This document shows, piece by piece, positions 17,928 to 26,001 of a stretch of 64,000 nt of DNA. Made by a program: the position numbers and the translations under genes. The DNA is taken from assembly GCA_016218155.1 (NCBI GenBank), contig JACREQ010000050.1:1-64000 (forward strand), in the 5' to 3' direction. The number at the start of each line of letters is the position of its first letter. Position 1 is the stretch's first letter. The notes under the pieces were generated by a model. That model saw only the letters and a program-made list of their open reading frames with translations. It was not told where the DNA came from and did no database searches. The DNA is from Bacteroidia bacterium. GTDB taxonomy: Bacteria; Bacteroidota; Bacteroidia; Bacteroidales; GWA2-32-17.

Positions 17928-18695
17928 ATGTCAACAATAACAAGTGTTAAAGTAGAAAAATTGGATGAGATCGTATTCGCGCATCGTAATAAAGAATACG
18001 GAGCATATGAACTAAGAAAAAAGTACAATAAAACTGTTACCAGAGCTTTGTTCATTGCTTTTGTAGTTTTAATTATCACTGCCGGAACACCATTCATTAT
18101 GGCTCTTAAAAACAGTGGAAACAATAAAATAGTTGATGAAACTATTCAGGCTAATCTTTTAGATGTTAAAAATCAGGAAGAAGAATTGCCACCTCCTCCA
18201 CCTCCTCCTCCTCCTCCTGCTTTGGAACAACAGGTAAAATATACTGCTCCTGTAGTAGTAGATTCAGTTGACGAAAAAGTTGAAATAGCAACAACTGATG
18301 AACAGGTTAATACTGCTGTTAATGAAGAAGTAACTGAAGAAGTAGTAGAAACTAATCAGGCTATTCAGGAAGAAGAAGTAATTAACTTTTATGTAATTGA
18401 AGAGAAACCTGAATACCCAGGCGGTATAGAGGCAATGAATAAATGGATTGCAGAAAATGTAAAATATCCTGAAATTGCTAAAGAAAATGGTGTAACAGGA
18501 AAAGTTTTTATTCAATTTGTAATTGATAAAGACGGTAAAGTCTCAAATGTTCAATTACTAAGAGGCGTAGATCCTTATCTGGATAAAGAAGCTTTACGTG
18601 TTATCTCAGCTATGCCATCATGGACACCTGGAAAACAACGTGGAAAAACAGTTAAAGTATCATTCCAGATACCGATTAACTTCAAACTTAATTAG
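17928..18695 (+). CDS. tonB: TonB energy transducer, copy 1 (operon copy)
   Basis: Spans the periplasm and passes proton-motive force to outer-membrane TonB-dependent transporters. The order is: N-terminal cytoplasmic segment with LDEIVFAHRNKEYGAYELRKKY (a Bacteroidetes TonB hallmark), one membrane helix (~41-60), a proline run of ten after EEEL, an acidic spacer with KYTAPVVVDSVDEKVEIA, and a C-terminal TonB domain (YPGGIEAMNKWIAENVKYP ... KVFIQFVIDKDGKV ... SWTPGKQRGKTVKVSFQIPI). It is the last gene of the exbB operon and is followed by a terminator. Two close paralogues follow downstream. Confidence 0.95.
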   Translation: MSTITSVKVEKLDEIVFAHRNKEYGAYELRKKYNKTVTRALFIAFVVLIITAGTPFIMALKNSGNNKIVDETIQANLLDVKNQEEELPPPPPPPPPPALEQQVKYTAPVVVDSVDEKVEIATTDEQVNTAVNEEVTEEVVETNQAIQEEEVINFYVIEEKPEYPGGIEAMNKWIAENVKYPEIAKENGVTGKVFIQFVIDKDGKVSNVQLLRGVDPYLDKEALRVISAMPSWTPGKQRGKTVKVSFQIPINFKLN

Positions 18696-18712
18696 AATTA
18701 ATAATCTATTTT

Positions 18713-18744
18713 AAACCCTCTGATTAATAATCAGGGGGTTTTTT
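18713..18744 (+). terminator. Intrinsic terminator closing the exbB operon
   Basis: Stem AAACCCTCTGA (18713-18723) with TCAGGGGGTTT (18731-18741, one wobble), 7-base loop, followed by a T run. Confidence 0.9.
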
Positions 18745-18865
18745 ATTTTGTAATATTTTAGTTTGCAAACAATATGAAGTATAGATTTACGTTTTAATTT
18801 AAAACCAACTCAAATTATTATTTATGATGGCATAAATACATTAAATGTTCTGTATTAATAAACCT

Positions 18866-18885
18866 TAAACATTAATGTTATGTCA
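18866..18885 (+). promoter_or_regulatory. Palindromic leader before tonB copy 2
   Basis: The 12-base perfect palindrome AACATTAATGTT (18868-18879) directly abuts the ATG at 18880. The same palindrome with the same flanks abuts the ATG of copy 3. Folding it in RNA would place the start codon next to a stem, so it could affect translation. It could also be an operator. Confidence 0.5.
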
Positions 18886-19659
18886 ACAAATAAAAAAAAC
18901 AGAGAAGAAAACCTGGATGAAATTGTTTTTGCCCAAAGAAACAAAGAGTATGGTGCATATGAACTTAGAAAAAGGTATAAAAAGAATGTAATTAAAGCAC
19001 TAAGCTTTTCATTTTTTCTTTTATTGGTTATTACTATAACACCATTAATTATGGCATTTACCGGCTATAATAGTAACATTTTTATTCCTGACATAACAGA
19101 ATATGGCTTTACAGAAGTTACAGAAACAGAAACTGTAACACCACCCGAAGCTCCACCACCTGTAGCTAAAGTAGACATTGAAGCAGTTAAATTTACTACA
19201 CCGATAATTGTAGAAAATTCAAAGGATACAGTTGAAATGGGCTCAACTGATAATTTAATTGAGAATACTGAAAATCCTGAAATTACTGAAGAACCATATG
19301 TTGAGAAGAAAAATGCAGCTATTGATGATGAAAAATCATTTGAATATTCATGGATAGAAGAAAAACCAGAGTTCCCTGGTGGCGAGGAAGCATTACTAAA
19401 GTGGATTGCTGACAACACCAAATTTCCTGAATCTGCAAAAGAGATTGGAGTATCTGGTAAAGTTTGTGTAAATTTTATAATAAATAAAGAAGGAAAAGTA
19501 GTTAATGTTGAACTTTTAAATAGTGTTGATGAATACTTAGATAAAGAAGCATTAAGAGTAATTTCGTCAATGCCCGACTGGAAACCCGGAAGAAATAATG
19601 GAAGAGCAGTTAATGTTTCTTATAGAGTACCAATAAAATTCACGCTTTGCAATAAATAA
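18880..19659 (+). CDS. tonB: TonB energy transducer, copy 2 (divergent)
   Basis: A 259-residue paralogue of the operon TonB. The N-terminal motif LDEIVFAQRNKEYGAYELRKRY, the membrane helix (~39-60) and the C-terminal TonB domain (FPGGEEALLKWIADNTKFPE ... GKVCVNFIINKEGKV ... DWKPGRNNGRAVNVSYRVPI) are all present. It is the most divergent of the three. The long proline run is reduced to PPEAPPPVAKV, so the rod-like periplasmic spacer is shorter in proline and may behave differently. The spacer instead repeats acidic and polar residues. It has its own terminator and a leader shared with copy 3. It probably serves a subset of TonB-dependent receptors (inference). Confidence 0.93.
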   Translation: MSTNKKNREENLDEIVFAQRNKEYGAYELRKRYKKNVIKALSFSFFLLLVITITPLIMAFTGYNSNIFIPDITEYGFTEVTETETVTPPEAPPPVAKVDIEAVKFTTPIIVENSKDTVEMGSTDNLIENTENPEITEEPYVEKKNAAIDDEKSFEYSWIEEKPEFPGGEEALLKWIADNTKFPESAKEIGVSGKVCVNFIINKEGKVVNVELLNSVDEYLDKEALRVISSMPDWKPGRNNGRAVNVSYRVPIKFTLCNK

Positions 19660-19661
19660 TT

Positions 19662-19700
19662 AAAAAAATCCCCTTGAAAAAACCAAGGGGATTTTTTTTT
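19662..19700 (+). terminator. Intrinsic terminator of tonB copy 2
   Basis: Stem AAAAAATCCCCTTG with CAAGGGGATTTTTT around an A-rich loop, followed by more T. Confidence 0.92.
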
Positions 19701-19863
19701 GCACATTATTTTAATTTGTATTATGGAAAAAAAAAATTAATGCATCATAAATTCAAAATTAAAAACAATAAGAAGTAGAGTAGTTACGTTCTTAATAGAA
19801 ACTAACCAAAACCTGTACAATTTGAGGACATAACTACATTAATATTTCAGCAATTACAAACCT

Positions 19864-19883
19864 TAAACATTAATGTTATGTCA
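19864..19883 (+). promoter_or_regulatory. Palindromic leader before tonB copy 3
   Basis: AACATTAATGTT (19866-19877) abuts the ATG at 19878, in the same context as before tonB copy 2. The first bases of the coding region are also conserved. Confidence 0.5.
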
Positions 19884-20648
19884 AAAAAGAAGAAGACCAG
19901 AGAAGAAAACATGGATGAAATTGTTTTCGCTCACAGAAACAAAGAGTACGGAGCATACGAACTCAGAAAAAAGTATAATAAAAATGTAGTTAAATCAATG
20001 GGATTTGCATTCTTCCTATTGTTATTAACTACCATTACGCCATTAATTATGGCATTGAATGACAGTATTGGCAACAGCATTGTTGACGAGACTGTAACTG
20101 CAAACTTATTAAAAATTGATAATCCTATTGATGTGCCTCCTCCACCACCACCTCCTCCACCTGACCCTGTGCAGGAAGAACAAAAAGTAAGATATACTGC
20201 TCCCGAAATTGTTGATTCTGTTGATAAAGATATTGTTATGTTATCAAATGACGACCTAATAAAAAAGACTGTTCCGGATGACATTCCAACTGATGTACCA
20301 GAAACAAATGATGTTATTAAAGGAGATGATGTAGTTAATTTTTATGTTATTGAAGAAAAGCCTTCTTTCCCAGGTGGAGAAAAAGCGATGATGGAATGGA
20401 TTGCTAACAATACAAAATATCCTGATGTTCCTAAAGAAAGTGGAGTAACCGGAAAAGTTTTCGTGAAATTTATTATTGATAAAGAAGGAAAGGTTACAGA
20501 TGTTGAACTACTTAATAATGTAGATCCTTATCTTGACAAAGAAGCATTAAGGGTTGTTTCTGAAATGCCATCATGGACACCTGGCAAACAACGTGGAGAA
20601 ACAGTTAAAGTTTCCTTTCAGATACCTATTAAATTTATGCTGTACTAA
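19878..20648 (+). CDS. tonB: TonB energy transducer, copy 3
   Basis: A 256-residue TonB close to copy 1. It has the N-terminal motif MDEIVFAHRNKEYGAYELRKKY, a membrane helix (~40-60), nine consecutive prolines after DV, the spacer YTAPEIVDSVDKDIVML, and the C-terminal TonB domain with FPGGEKAMMEWIANNTKYP, GKVFVKFIIDKEGKV and SWTPGKQRGETVKVSFQIPI. The C-terminal third is nearly identical to copy 1, while its leader matches copy 2. It therefore looks like a product of tandem duplication and later exchange. It has its own terminator and is expected to be an independent transcription unit. Confidence 0.95.
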   Translation: MSKKKKTREENMDEIVFAHRNKEYGAYELRKKYNKNVVKSMGFAFFLLLLTTITPLIMALNDSIGNSIVDETVTANLLKIDNPIDVPPPPPPPPPDPVQEEQKVRYTAPEIVDSVDKDIVMLSNDDLIKKTVPDDIPTDVPETNDVIKGDDVVNFYVIEEKPSFPGGEKAMMEWIANNTKYPDVPKESGVTGKVFVKFIIDKEGKVTDVELLNNVDPYLDKEALRVVSEMPSWTPGKQRGETVKVSFQIPIKFMLY

Positions 20649-20660
20649 AAAAGTTTAATA

Positions 20661-20691
20661 AAAAACCCCTTGAGATCTCAAGGGGTTTTTT
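20661..20691. terminator. Bidirectional terminator, perfect 30-base palindrome
   Basis: 20661-20690 is a perfect inverted repeat (AAAAACCCCTTGAGA mirrored exactly). It has T runs on both strands and lies between the convergent tonB copy 3 and riboflavin synthase genes. Confidence 0.93.
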
Positions 20692-20717
20692 ATTAATATT
20701 AAAATTTATTAAATAAA

Positions 20718-21329
20718 TTAAACCTGTTTCTTCCAGTTTTCCAACTGAGCCATCATAATTTTCTGAATATATTTTCCAATAATATCAAACTCAAGATTCA
20801 CAACAGTTCCTTCTTTTATCTGATGAAAATTAGTTATATCGTATGTAAAAGGAATTATTGCAACAGAAAATTTATCTTCTCTTGAATTTACTACTGTTAA
20901 GCTAACACCGTTCACAGAAATTGAACCTTTTTCAACAGTAATATTACCTTTTGTTTGATCATATTTAAAAGTGAAATACCAGCTTCCATCAGCCTCCTTA
21001 ACCTCAGTACAAACAGCCGTCTGATCAACATGCCCCTGAACTAAATGACCATCTAATAATTTATCAACTGTCATACTTCTTTCGAGGTTAACTTTACTAC
21101 CAACCTGAAGTAATCCTAAATTAGTTTTATCAAGTGTTTCCTGAATTGCAGTAACAGTATATGTTGAATCAGTTGTTTTAACAACTGTCAGACATACTCC
21201 GCTATGCGCAATACTCTGATCGATTTTCAAATCTTTAGTAAACGAACATTGCATGGTAATATGAAGGTTACCACCATCTTTTTCTAATGCAACCACTTGA
21301 GCTGCTTCTTCTACTATTCCTGAAAACAT
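20718..21329 (-). CDS. ribE: Riboflavin synthase, alpha subunit
   Basis: Dismutates two molecules of 6,7-dimethyl-8-ribityllumazine to riboflavin and the pyrimidine precursor, the last step of riboflavin synthesis. The protein is 203 residues and consists of two similar lumazine-binding barrels: the first begins MFSGIVEEAAQV and contains HSGVCLTVV, the second begins GHLVQGHVDQTA and contains KGSISVNGVSLTVV. A C-terminal helix mediates trimerisation in the family. It is a stand-alone gene with no other rib genes nearby and no visible FMN riboswitch in the 178 bases to the divergent antiporter gene. Confidence 0.96.
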   Translation of the reverse strand: MFSGIVEEAAQVVALEKDGGNLHITMQCSFTKDLKIDQSIAHSGVCLTVVKTTDSTYTVTAIQETLDKTNLGLLQVGSKVNLERSMTVDKLLDGHLVQGHVDQTAVCTEVKEADGSWYFTFKYDQTKGNITVEKGSISVNGVSLTVVNSREDKFSVAIIPFTYDITNFHQIKEGTVVNLEFDIIGKYIQKIMMAQLENWKKQV

Positions 21330-21448
21330 ATATATTTTTTTTGGTAAAATTAGTAAAAAACATAAGAATCAAACTTGATTTTAGCTTTTAAAAAGTTGAT
21401 ATTAATTAAAAACATATAAATAAATTATAATAGAAGCCTACAATAGTA

Positions 21449-21456
21449 TATTTTTG
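21449..21456 (+). promoter_or_regulatory. Candidate -7 box (TATTTTTG) of the antiporter gene
   Basis: Matches TAnnTTTG about 50 bases upstream of the ATG at 21508. No TTG is seen at the -33 distance, so support is partial. Confidence 0.4.
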
Positions 21457-21507
21457 TAAAAAAAATTAAAGCATATAATTTTAATTTACAAATCAAGAGC
21501 TTTTTAA

Positions 21508-23661
21508 ATGGACACATCATATTTTGAAAATCTCTTAAAAGAATTCCACAGACCTTTACACGATCCTGTATTAGTGTTTTCAGTTATTCTGATGATTATA
21601 TTGTTTTCACCAATTGTTTTAAGAAAACTAAGAATTCCCAGTATTATCGGACTGATTATCTCTGGATTAGCCTTAGGTCCTCATGGAATAAATTTACTTG
21701 AAAAAAACTCTGCTGTTGATCTTTTTTCCACTATAGGTCTGCTTTATATTATGTTTATTGCAGGATTGGAACTTGACATGAACGAGTTCAGAAAAAACAA
21801 ACATAAAAGCATCATTTTCGGATTCTTATCTTTTACAGTTCCATTTGTATTTGGCTTTCTTATATCTAAACATTTATTTAATTATGAATGGAATACATGT
21901 TTACTAATAGCAACATTGTTTTCTACACATACTATGGTTGCATATCCTATTATCAGCAAATACGGATTGGCTAAAAATGAAGCTGTTGCCATAACTGTTG
22001 GCGGAACTATTTTAACAGATACTGCTGTTCTTATAATACTTGCAATAAATTTAAGTTCAGCTCAGGGAGAACTAAATAGTGATTTCTGGATAAGAATGGG
22101 AATATCTCTTCTGGTTTTTCTTATAATTATGTTTTTTGTGATTCCAAGAATTGCCAAGTGGTTTTTCATGAAACTTGAAAGTGAAAAAACTTCACATTAC
22201 ATTTTTGTTTTATCTGTAGTTTTTTTTGCTGCCTTTCTTGCAAAATTATCAGGATTAGAACCAATTATTGGAGCATTTGCTGCCGGATTAGCACTTAACA
22301 GGTTAATTCCACATTCATCTACATTAATGAATAGAATTGAATTTATAGGAAATTCCATTTTTATTCCATTTTTCCTAATTAGTGTAGGAATGGTAGTTGA
22401 TCTCAGGGTATTCTTAAATGGAACAACAGCTATAATTATTGCAACTATTTTTACTATTGCTGCATTAACTTCAAAATGGCTTGCAGCTGCTATTACACAA
22501 TTAATATTCAGATATTCAAGCAATCAACGACAATTAATTTTTGGATTGAGTAGTTCTCATGCAGCTGCAATTCTTGCTGTAGCTTTAGTTGGTTATAATT
22601 CCCATATTATTAACGAAGAAGTATTAAACAGCGCAATTATAATTATTCTGGTAAGTTGTATTGTGGCATCATTTGTTACAGAAAGAGTTGCAAGAAAAAT
22701 AATTCTTAACTCAACTACTGATGACGATAAAACCATTTCTTTAAAACAAAAAAACTACGAACATATACTTTTACCTTTAGCAAATTTCAGTAATATGGAA
22801 AATTTGCTTGACTTTGCTTCGTTACTTAAAAATAAAAAGTCGAATAATCCAATCACAATATTATCAATCGTTCCGAACGATAAAGAAGCTGAATTAAATT
22901 TACAAAAAGCAAAGCAAAATCTTGATTCTTTAGCAAAACATGCTTCAGCAAATGAAACTCATGTAAACGTTGTTGCAACAATTGACCATAATGTTGCAAG
23001 TGGAATTGTAAGGACATCAAAAGAAATAATGGCAGATATTATTATTCTGGGGTGGCCAAAGAAATCAAGCTTAGTAGATAAATTAATGGGAGAAAGAACA
23101 GACTCTATATTAAACGAATCAGATAAAAATATTTTCCTATGTAATATCGACAAGCTACTTATAACCGGAAAAAGAATAGTTTTAATAGCACCTCCTTTTT
23201 CGGAACTGGAAAACGGATTTGAAACATGGTTACAAAAAACAATTAAGTTAGCAAATGAATTAACACTTACTATTACTTGTTTTTCTAATAAAAAAACAGA
23301 AGAGGCAATACAATTATCAATTGCTAATTCTAAATCAGGAAATATTTTATACAATAATTTTAATGATTGGGAAGATTTTCTGATACTTTCCCGACATATC
23401 AATGATGATGATATCATTGTTTTTATATCAGCCAGAAAAGGCTCTGTATCGCATCATGATTACATGGAAAATCTTGCTAACAAATTAGAAAAGTTTTTTC
23501 CAAACAACTCGAAATTCTTAGTTTACCCACAAAGAAATGACAGTGATAACAAATATACAGAGTATAACGATGTAAATTCAGAGACTATAACAAAGAGCCT
23601 AACAACTCTAAAAAAGGTTGGTAAAGAATTAAAAGTATTTATACAAAAGAAAAACAAATAG
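21508..23661 (+). CDS. CPA2-family Na+(K+)/H+ antiporter with C-terminal USP-like domains
   Basis: A 717-residue cation/proton antiporter. Residues ~20-395 hold about 12-13 membrane helices of the Kef/CPA2 type, with GLIISGLALGPHGINLL, YIMFIAGLELDMNEF, GGTILTDTAVLIILAI (paired acidic residue in helix 5), GLEPIIGAFAAGLALNRLIP and FFLISVGMVVDLRVF. The cytoplasmic C-terminal ~320 residues do not show a TrkA-N domain. They resemble two universal-stress-protein folds in tandem (IVRTSKEIMADIIILGWPKK... for the first, GKRIVLIAPPFSELE for the second). Such tails are thought to gate transport in response to nucleotides. The ion specificity is not readable. It is a single-gene unit with a terminator. 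Confidence 0.92.
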   Translation: MDTSYFENLLKEFHRPLHDPVLVFSVILMIILFSPIVLRKLRIPSIIGLIISGLALGPHGINLLEKNSAVDLFSTIGLLYIMFIAGLELDMNEFRKNKHKSIIFGFLSFTVPFVFGFLISKHLFNYEWNTCLLIATLFSTHTMVAYPIISKYGLAKNEAVAITVGGTILTDTAVLIILAINLSSAQGELNSDFWIRMGISLLVFLIIMFFVIPRIAKWFFMKLESEKTSHYIFVLSVVFFAAFLAKLSGLEPIIGAFAAGLALNRLIPHSSTLMNRIEFIGNSIFIPFFLISVGMVVDLRVFLNGTTAIIIATIFTIAALTSKWLAAAITQLIFRYSSNQRQLIFGLSSSHAAAILAVALVGYNSHIINEEVLNSAIIIILVSCIVASFVTERVARKIILNSTTDDDKTISLKQKNYEHILLPLANFSNMENLLDFASLLKNKKSNNPITILSIVPNDKEAELNLQKAKQNLDSLAKHASANETHVNVVATIDHNVASGIVRTSKEIMADIIILGWPKKSSLVDKLMGERTDSILNESDKNIFLCNIDKLLITGKRIVLIAPPFSELENGFETWLQKTIKLANELTLTITCFSNKKTEEAIQLSIANSKSGNILYNNFNDWEDFLILSRHINDDDIIVFISARKGSVSHHDYMENLANKLEKFFPNNSKFLVYPQRNDSDNKYTEYNDVNSETITKSLTTLKKVGKELKVFIQKKNK

Positions 23662-23669
23662 CTTAAACA

Positions 23670-23705
23670 AAAAAACTCCGGTTATTACTAACCGGAGTTT
23701 TTTTG
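23670..23705. terminator. Bidirectional intrinsic terminator
   Basis: Stem AAACTCCGGTTA with TAACCGGAGTTT around a short loop, A run before and T run after. It serves the antiporter gene and the convergent lipoprotein gene. Confidence 0.92.
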
Positions 23706-23717
23706 TTTATTTTTAAA

Positions 23718-24569
23718 TTATTGTATCACTACATTATAAGTCTGACCATATATTGTAAAACTTGCATTTCCGTCACAAGCACCGGTTCCATAATCAACTA
23801 ATATTGACGGTTGGTTACCAACCACAATAGTAAGTTTTCCTTGTTTTATAAAACGGCATGTCCAACTGGTAAGCAAAGGATTAGCACTATCAATAGTTAT
23901 TGTATAACTTTCATTAGCTGTTGTAACTCCACTTGCAGAACCTGTTGTTGAAAATTCATCATCCCATGGATATATTGGAGTTCCTTGACCACTTAACCAT
24001 TCAGTAACTCTATCGGTTGTCCATGTGTGATGTTCACCAGCAGGGTGTGTAATTACGCCATTTGTAACAACTACATGATAAGTTAAATGTTGGCTGGCAT
24101 TTAAACCCTGATTCGTTATGGTTTTTGTACCTTCAACTTTGTAATCGTTTACATAATAATTATTTGTTGTTACAGTACAAACTGAACCAGCTTCATGCAT
24201 CCAGTTAGATGCGGTATAAATTACTTTACCTTTTCTGGTTACACCGTAACTATCAGTACATCCTGTACCAAAATCAACAGTAATATGTTTTGGCCAGGTA
24301 GTTAAATTAAACTCGCCTGCACCTAATGTTATTGTAGCACAGGGATATGCACTTATAGATTTTTTTCCAGCACAAGAATCTTTCATATAAGATGATGAAT
24401 AATCAACTTGTTTGTAAACATCATCAAACATAGAGCTAGCTATAGAATTGTTTGTTGCTGCATTCATATTAGATGTAGCATTGAACGGATCCTGCTTTGT
24501 TTCATCAGCTTTCTTACAAGAAATTAAAGCTACAAAAGCAATAAACAGACAAAGATTTAAGATTTTCAT
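23718..24569 (-). CDS. Lipoprotein of unknown function
   Basis: A 283-residue lipoprotein with signal lipobox ALISC (C18) followed by KKADETKQDPF. The mature protein is rich in Gly, Thr and aromatic residues. Two similar stretches with paired cysteines stand out, one near ITVDFGTGCTDSYGVTRKGKV and one near the C-terminus (SILVDYGTGACDGNASFTIYG). They suggest an internal duplication of a beta-sandwich unit: both carry a D-[FY]-G-T-G core followed by a strand. No enzyme signature is visible. A TATATTTG box lies 45 bases upstream of the start. The function is unknown; it is likely surface-exposed or periplasmic. Confidence 0.78.
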   Translation of the reverse strand: MKILNLCLFIAFVALISCKKADETKQDPFNATSNMNAATNNSIASSMFDDVYKQVDYSSSYMKDSCAGKKSISAYPCATITLGAGEFNLTTWPKHITVDFGTGCTDSYGVTRKGKVIYTASNWMHEAGSVCTVTTNNYYVNDYKVEGTKTITNQGLNASQHLTYHVVVTNGVITHPAGEHHTWTTDRVTEWLSGQGTPIYPWDDEFSTTGSASGVTTANESYTITIDSANPLLTSWTCRFIKQGKLTIVVGNQPSILVDYGTGACDGNASFTIYGQTYNVVIQ

Positions 24570-24613
24570 AATATTATATATTTTTTGGTTAGGTTTTAAA
24601 TTAATATGTATTA

Positions 24614-24621
24614 CAAATATA
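24614..24621 (-). promoter_or_regulatory. -7 box (TATATTTG) of the lipoprotein gene
   Basis: An exact TAnnTTTG match on the minus strand, 45 bases before the ATG at 24569. No clear -33 TTG at the expected spacing. Confidence 0.45.
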
Positions 24622-24664
24622 AGGACTGTTTTTAGATAATAATAGTTGCTTTGAATTTACAAGT

Positions 24665-25435
24665 TTATTTGGTTTGTATATTATCACAATACAATTTATA
24701 TTTTTCTGTAATTTTTAATACAATTTCGTAATCAGTAGCCGACAATAAATAATCTTTACTAAAATTACACCACGACATAAACTTAATAGTTTCATTGCCT
24801 TTTAATCCAGTAACTCTTTCTACAATAAATTTATTGTATTTCTGGTCTATTGCATACACATTCCATTTATCATTTTCTAATTCATGATATCTTCTTATGC
24901 TTTTTTCGCGCTGACTAAAATTGTAATACAGATATGATATTGGACTAGAAACAGCAAAAGCTAAGCTTTTTACATATTTTTCATTTTCAAAATTATGTAT
25001 TGTAGTTCTATTTTTTAATGTAATTCCGGGAATTACATAATTATCTTCCTTAGTTTTTAATGCTAAAAACTGAGTTTTAAACTCATTATAATTTGAAAAA
25101 GGTAAAACAGTTACTTCATTCAATTTTACAGTATCAACCGAAAGACATAGAAATTGTTTTTCGTTCATTTGATTTTCAGAAATAATCAGAAATTTTGTTT
25201 TGTATCCAACTGATGTAAATCTTAAAATATCATCTGCTTTAACCTTAATTTGAAAGTTTCCCTGAGAATTGGTTGCAACAGCATAACCAGCAGTTTCATT
25301 AACTATATTTATAGATGCTAATGCTTTACTGTCTTTGCAATCTAAAACATTTCCATTAAAATAGAAATAATTATCTCCCTGGGAATACCCAAAAAGTGAA
25401 ATTAAAACTATAAATATCAGCAGATAATATTTCAT
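24665..25435 (-). CDS. Secreted protein with carboxypeptidase-regulatory-like domain
   Basis: A 256-residue protein with a signal peptide (cleavage near GYSQ). Residues ~25-105 match the carboxypeptidase D regulatory-like (transthyretin-like) domain that begins many Bacteroidetes outer-membrane receptors: NGNVLDCKDSKALASINIVN...GYAVATNSQGNFQIKVKADDILRFTSVGYK, ending with VKLNEVTVLPF. In TonB-dependent receptors this is followed by a plug and barrel. Here only ~150 polar residues follow, as in the stand-alone family. The function is unknown. A TATATTTG box almost abuts the start, so it probably has its own promoter. Confidence 0.8.
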   Translation of the reverse strand: MKYYLLIFIVLISLFGYSQGDNYFYFNGNVLDCKDSKALASINIVNETAGYAVATNSQGNFQIKVKADDILRFTSVGYKTKFLIISENQMNEKQFLCLSVDTVKLNEVTVLPFSNYNEFKTQFLALKTKEDNYVIPGITLKNRTTIHNFENEKYVKSLAFAVSSPISYLYYNFSQREKSIRRYHELENDKWNVYAIDQKYNKFIVERVTGLKGNETIKFMSWCNFSKDYLLSATDYEIVLKITEKYKLYCDNIQTK

Positions 25436-25443
25436 TGTTATTG

Positions 25444-25451
25444 CAAATATA
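25444..25451 (-). promoter_or_regulatory. -7 box (TATATTTG) very close to the start codon
   Basis: An exact TAnnTTTG match on the minus strand whose end lies 8 bases before the ATG at 25435. Transcription would start within a few bases of the start codon, giving a nearly leaderless mRNA. No -33 TTG is visible. Confidence 0.35.
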
Positions 25452-25496
25452 AGACGAAAAACTATTCGCTTTGTTACATTAAATTAATTTAACAAG

Positions 25497-25985
25497 TTAT
25501 TCTTCAGTTTTTTCGGGTACTGAATTAAGCAATTCTTCAACAATTTGTATGACTACTAGTTCGCACGATTTTTTAAGTAAAGCATCTTTATATGCTTCTT
25601 TACCTTCTTTCATATAAACTCTGATTCTAATTCCACGTTTCTCATTACTTTTTAATTTTCCGACCTTTTCAGGTGAGCAAACTTTAAATTTTAACTGAGT
25701 ATCTTTAGTTGTCCAGATGCCATGTATCATAGTTATTTTAACTCCTTTTCCGAGACTGTCAAGTTCTATTCCGCTCCAGTTATAAACCCCGTCAACTTCT
25801 TCTACTTCTCCAAATCTTTGTTGAATTGCATCTATAAACAAATCAATACTATCATTAACATCAATATATGATTCAACTTTATTATTTTCTAAAATAATTC
25901 TATTTATATGCACTCTTAAACTATCTTCTTGTGAATAAACAGAATAACTTATAGAGATTAAGATGATTACTAATATTTTTTTCAT
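25497..25985 (-). CDS. Small secreted protein (hypothetical)
   Basis: A 162-residue protein with a signal peptide (residues 1-18, cleavage after SVYS). The mature part is charged and mixed alpha-beta, with an asymmetric run of basic residues (KSNEKRGIRIRVYMKEGKEAY) and an acidic end (VPEKTEE). One cysteine pair (CSPEK and KKSCELV) could form a disulfide. It contains no motif that I recognise. It lies 16 bases downstream of the GNAT gene on the same strand, so it is probably the last gene of the alaS-led unit. Periplasmic location is inferred from the signal peptide only. Confidence 0.7.
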   Translation of the reverse strand: MKKILVIILISISYSVYSQEDSLRVHINRIILENNKVESYIDVNDSIDLFIDAIQQRFGEVEEVDGVYNWSGIELDSLGKGVKITMIHGIWTTKDTQLKFKVCSPEKVGKLKSNEKRGIRIRVYMKEGKEAYKDALLKKSCELVVIQIVEELLNSVPEKTEE

Positions 25986-26001
25986 GAGGTTGTATTATCA
26001 A

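Noticed and set aside
20661-20690. Perfect 30-base palindrome as a mobile-element end or attachment site
   Set aside because: A run of A before and T after, and the position between convergent genes, fit a bidirectional terminator.
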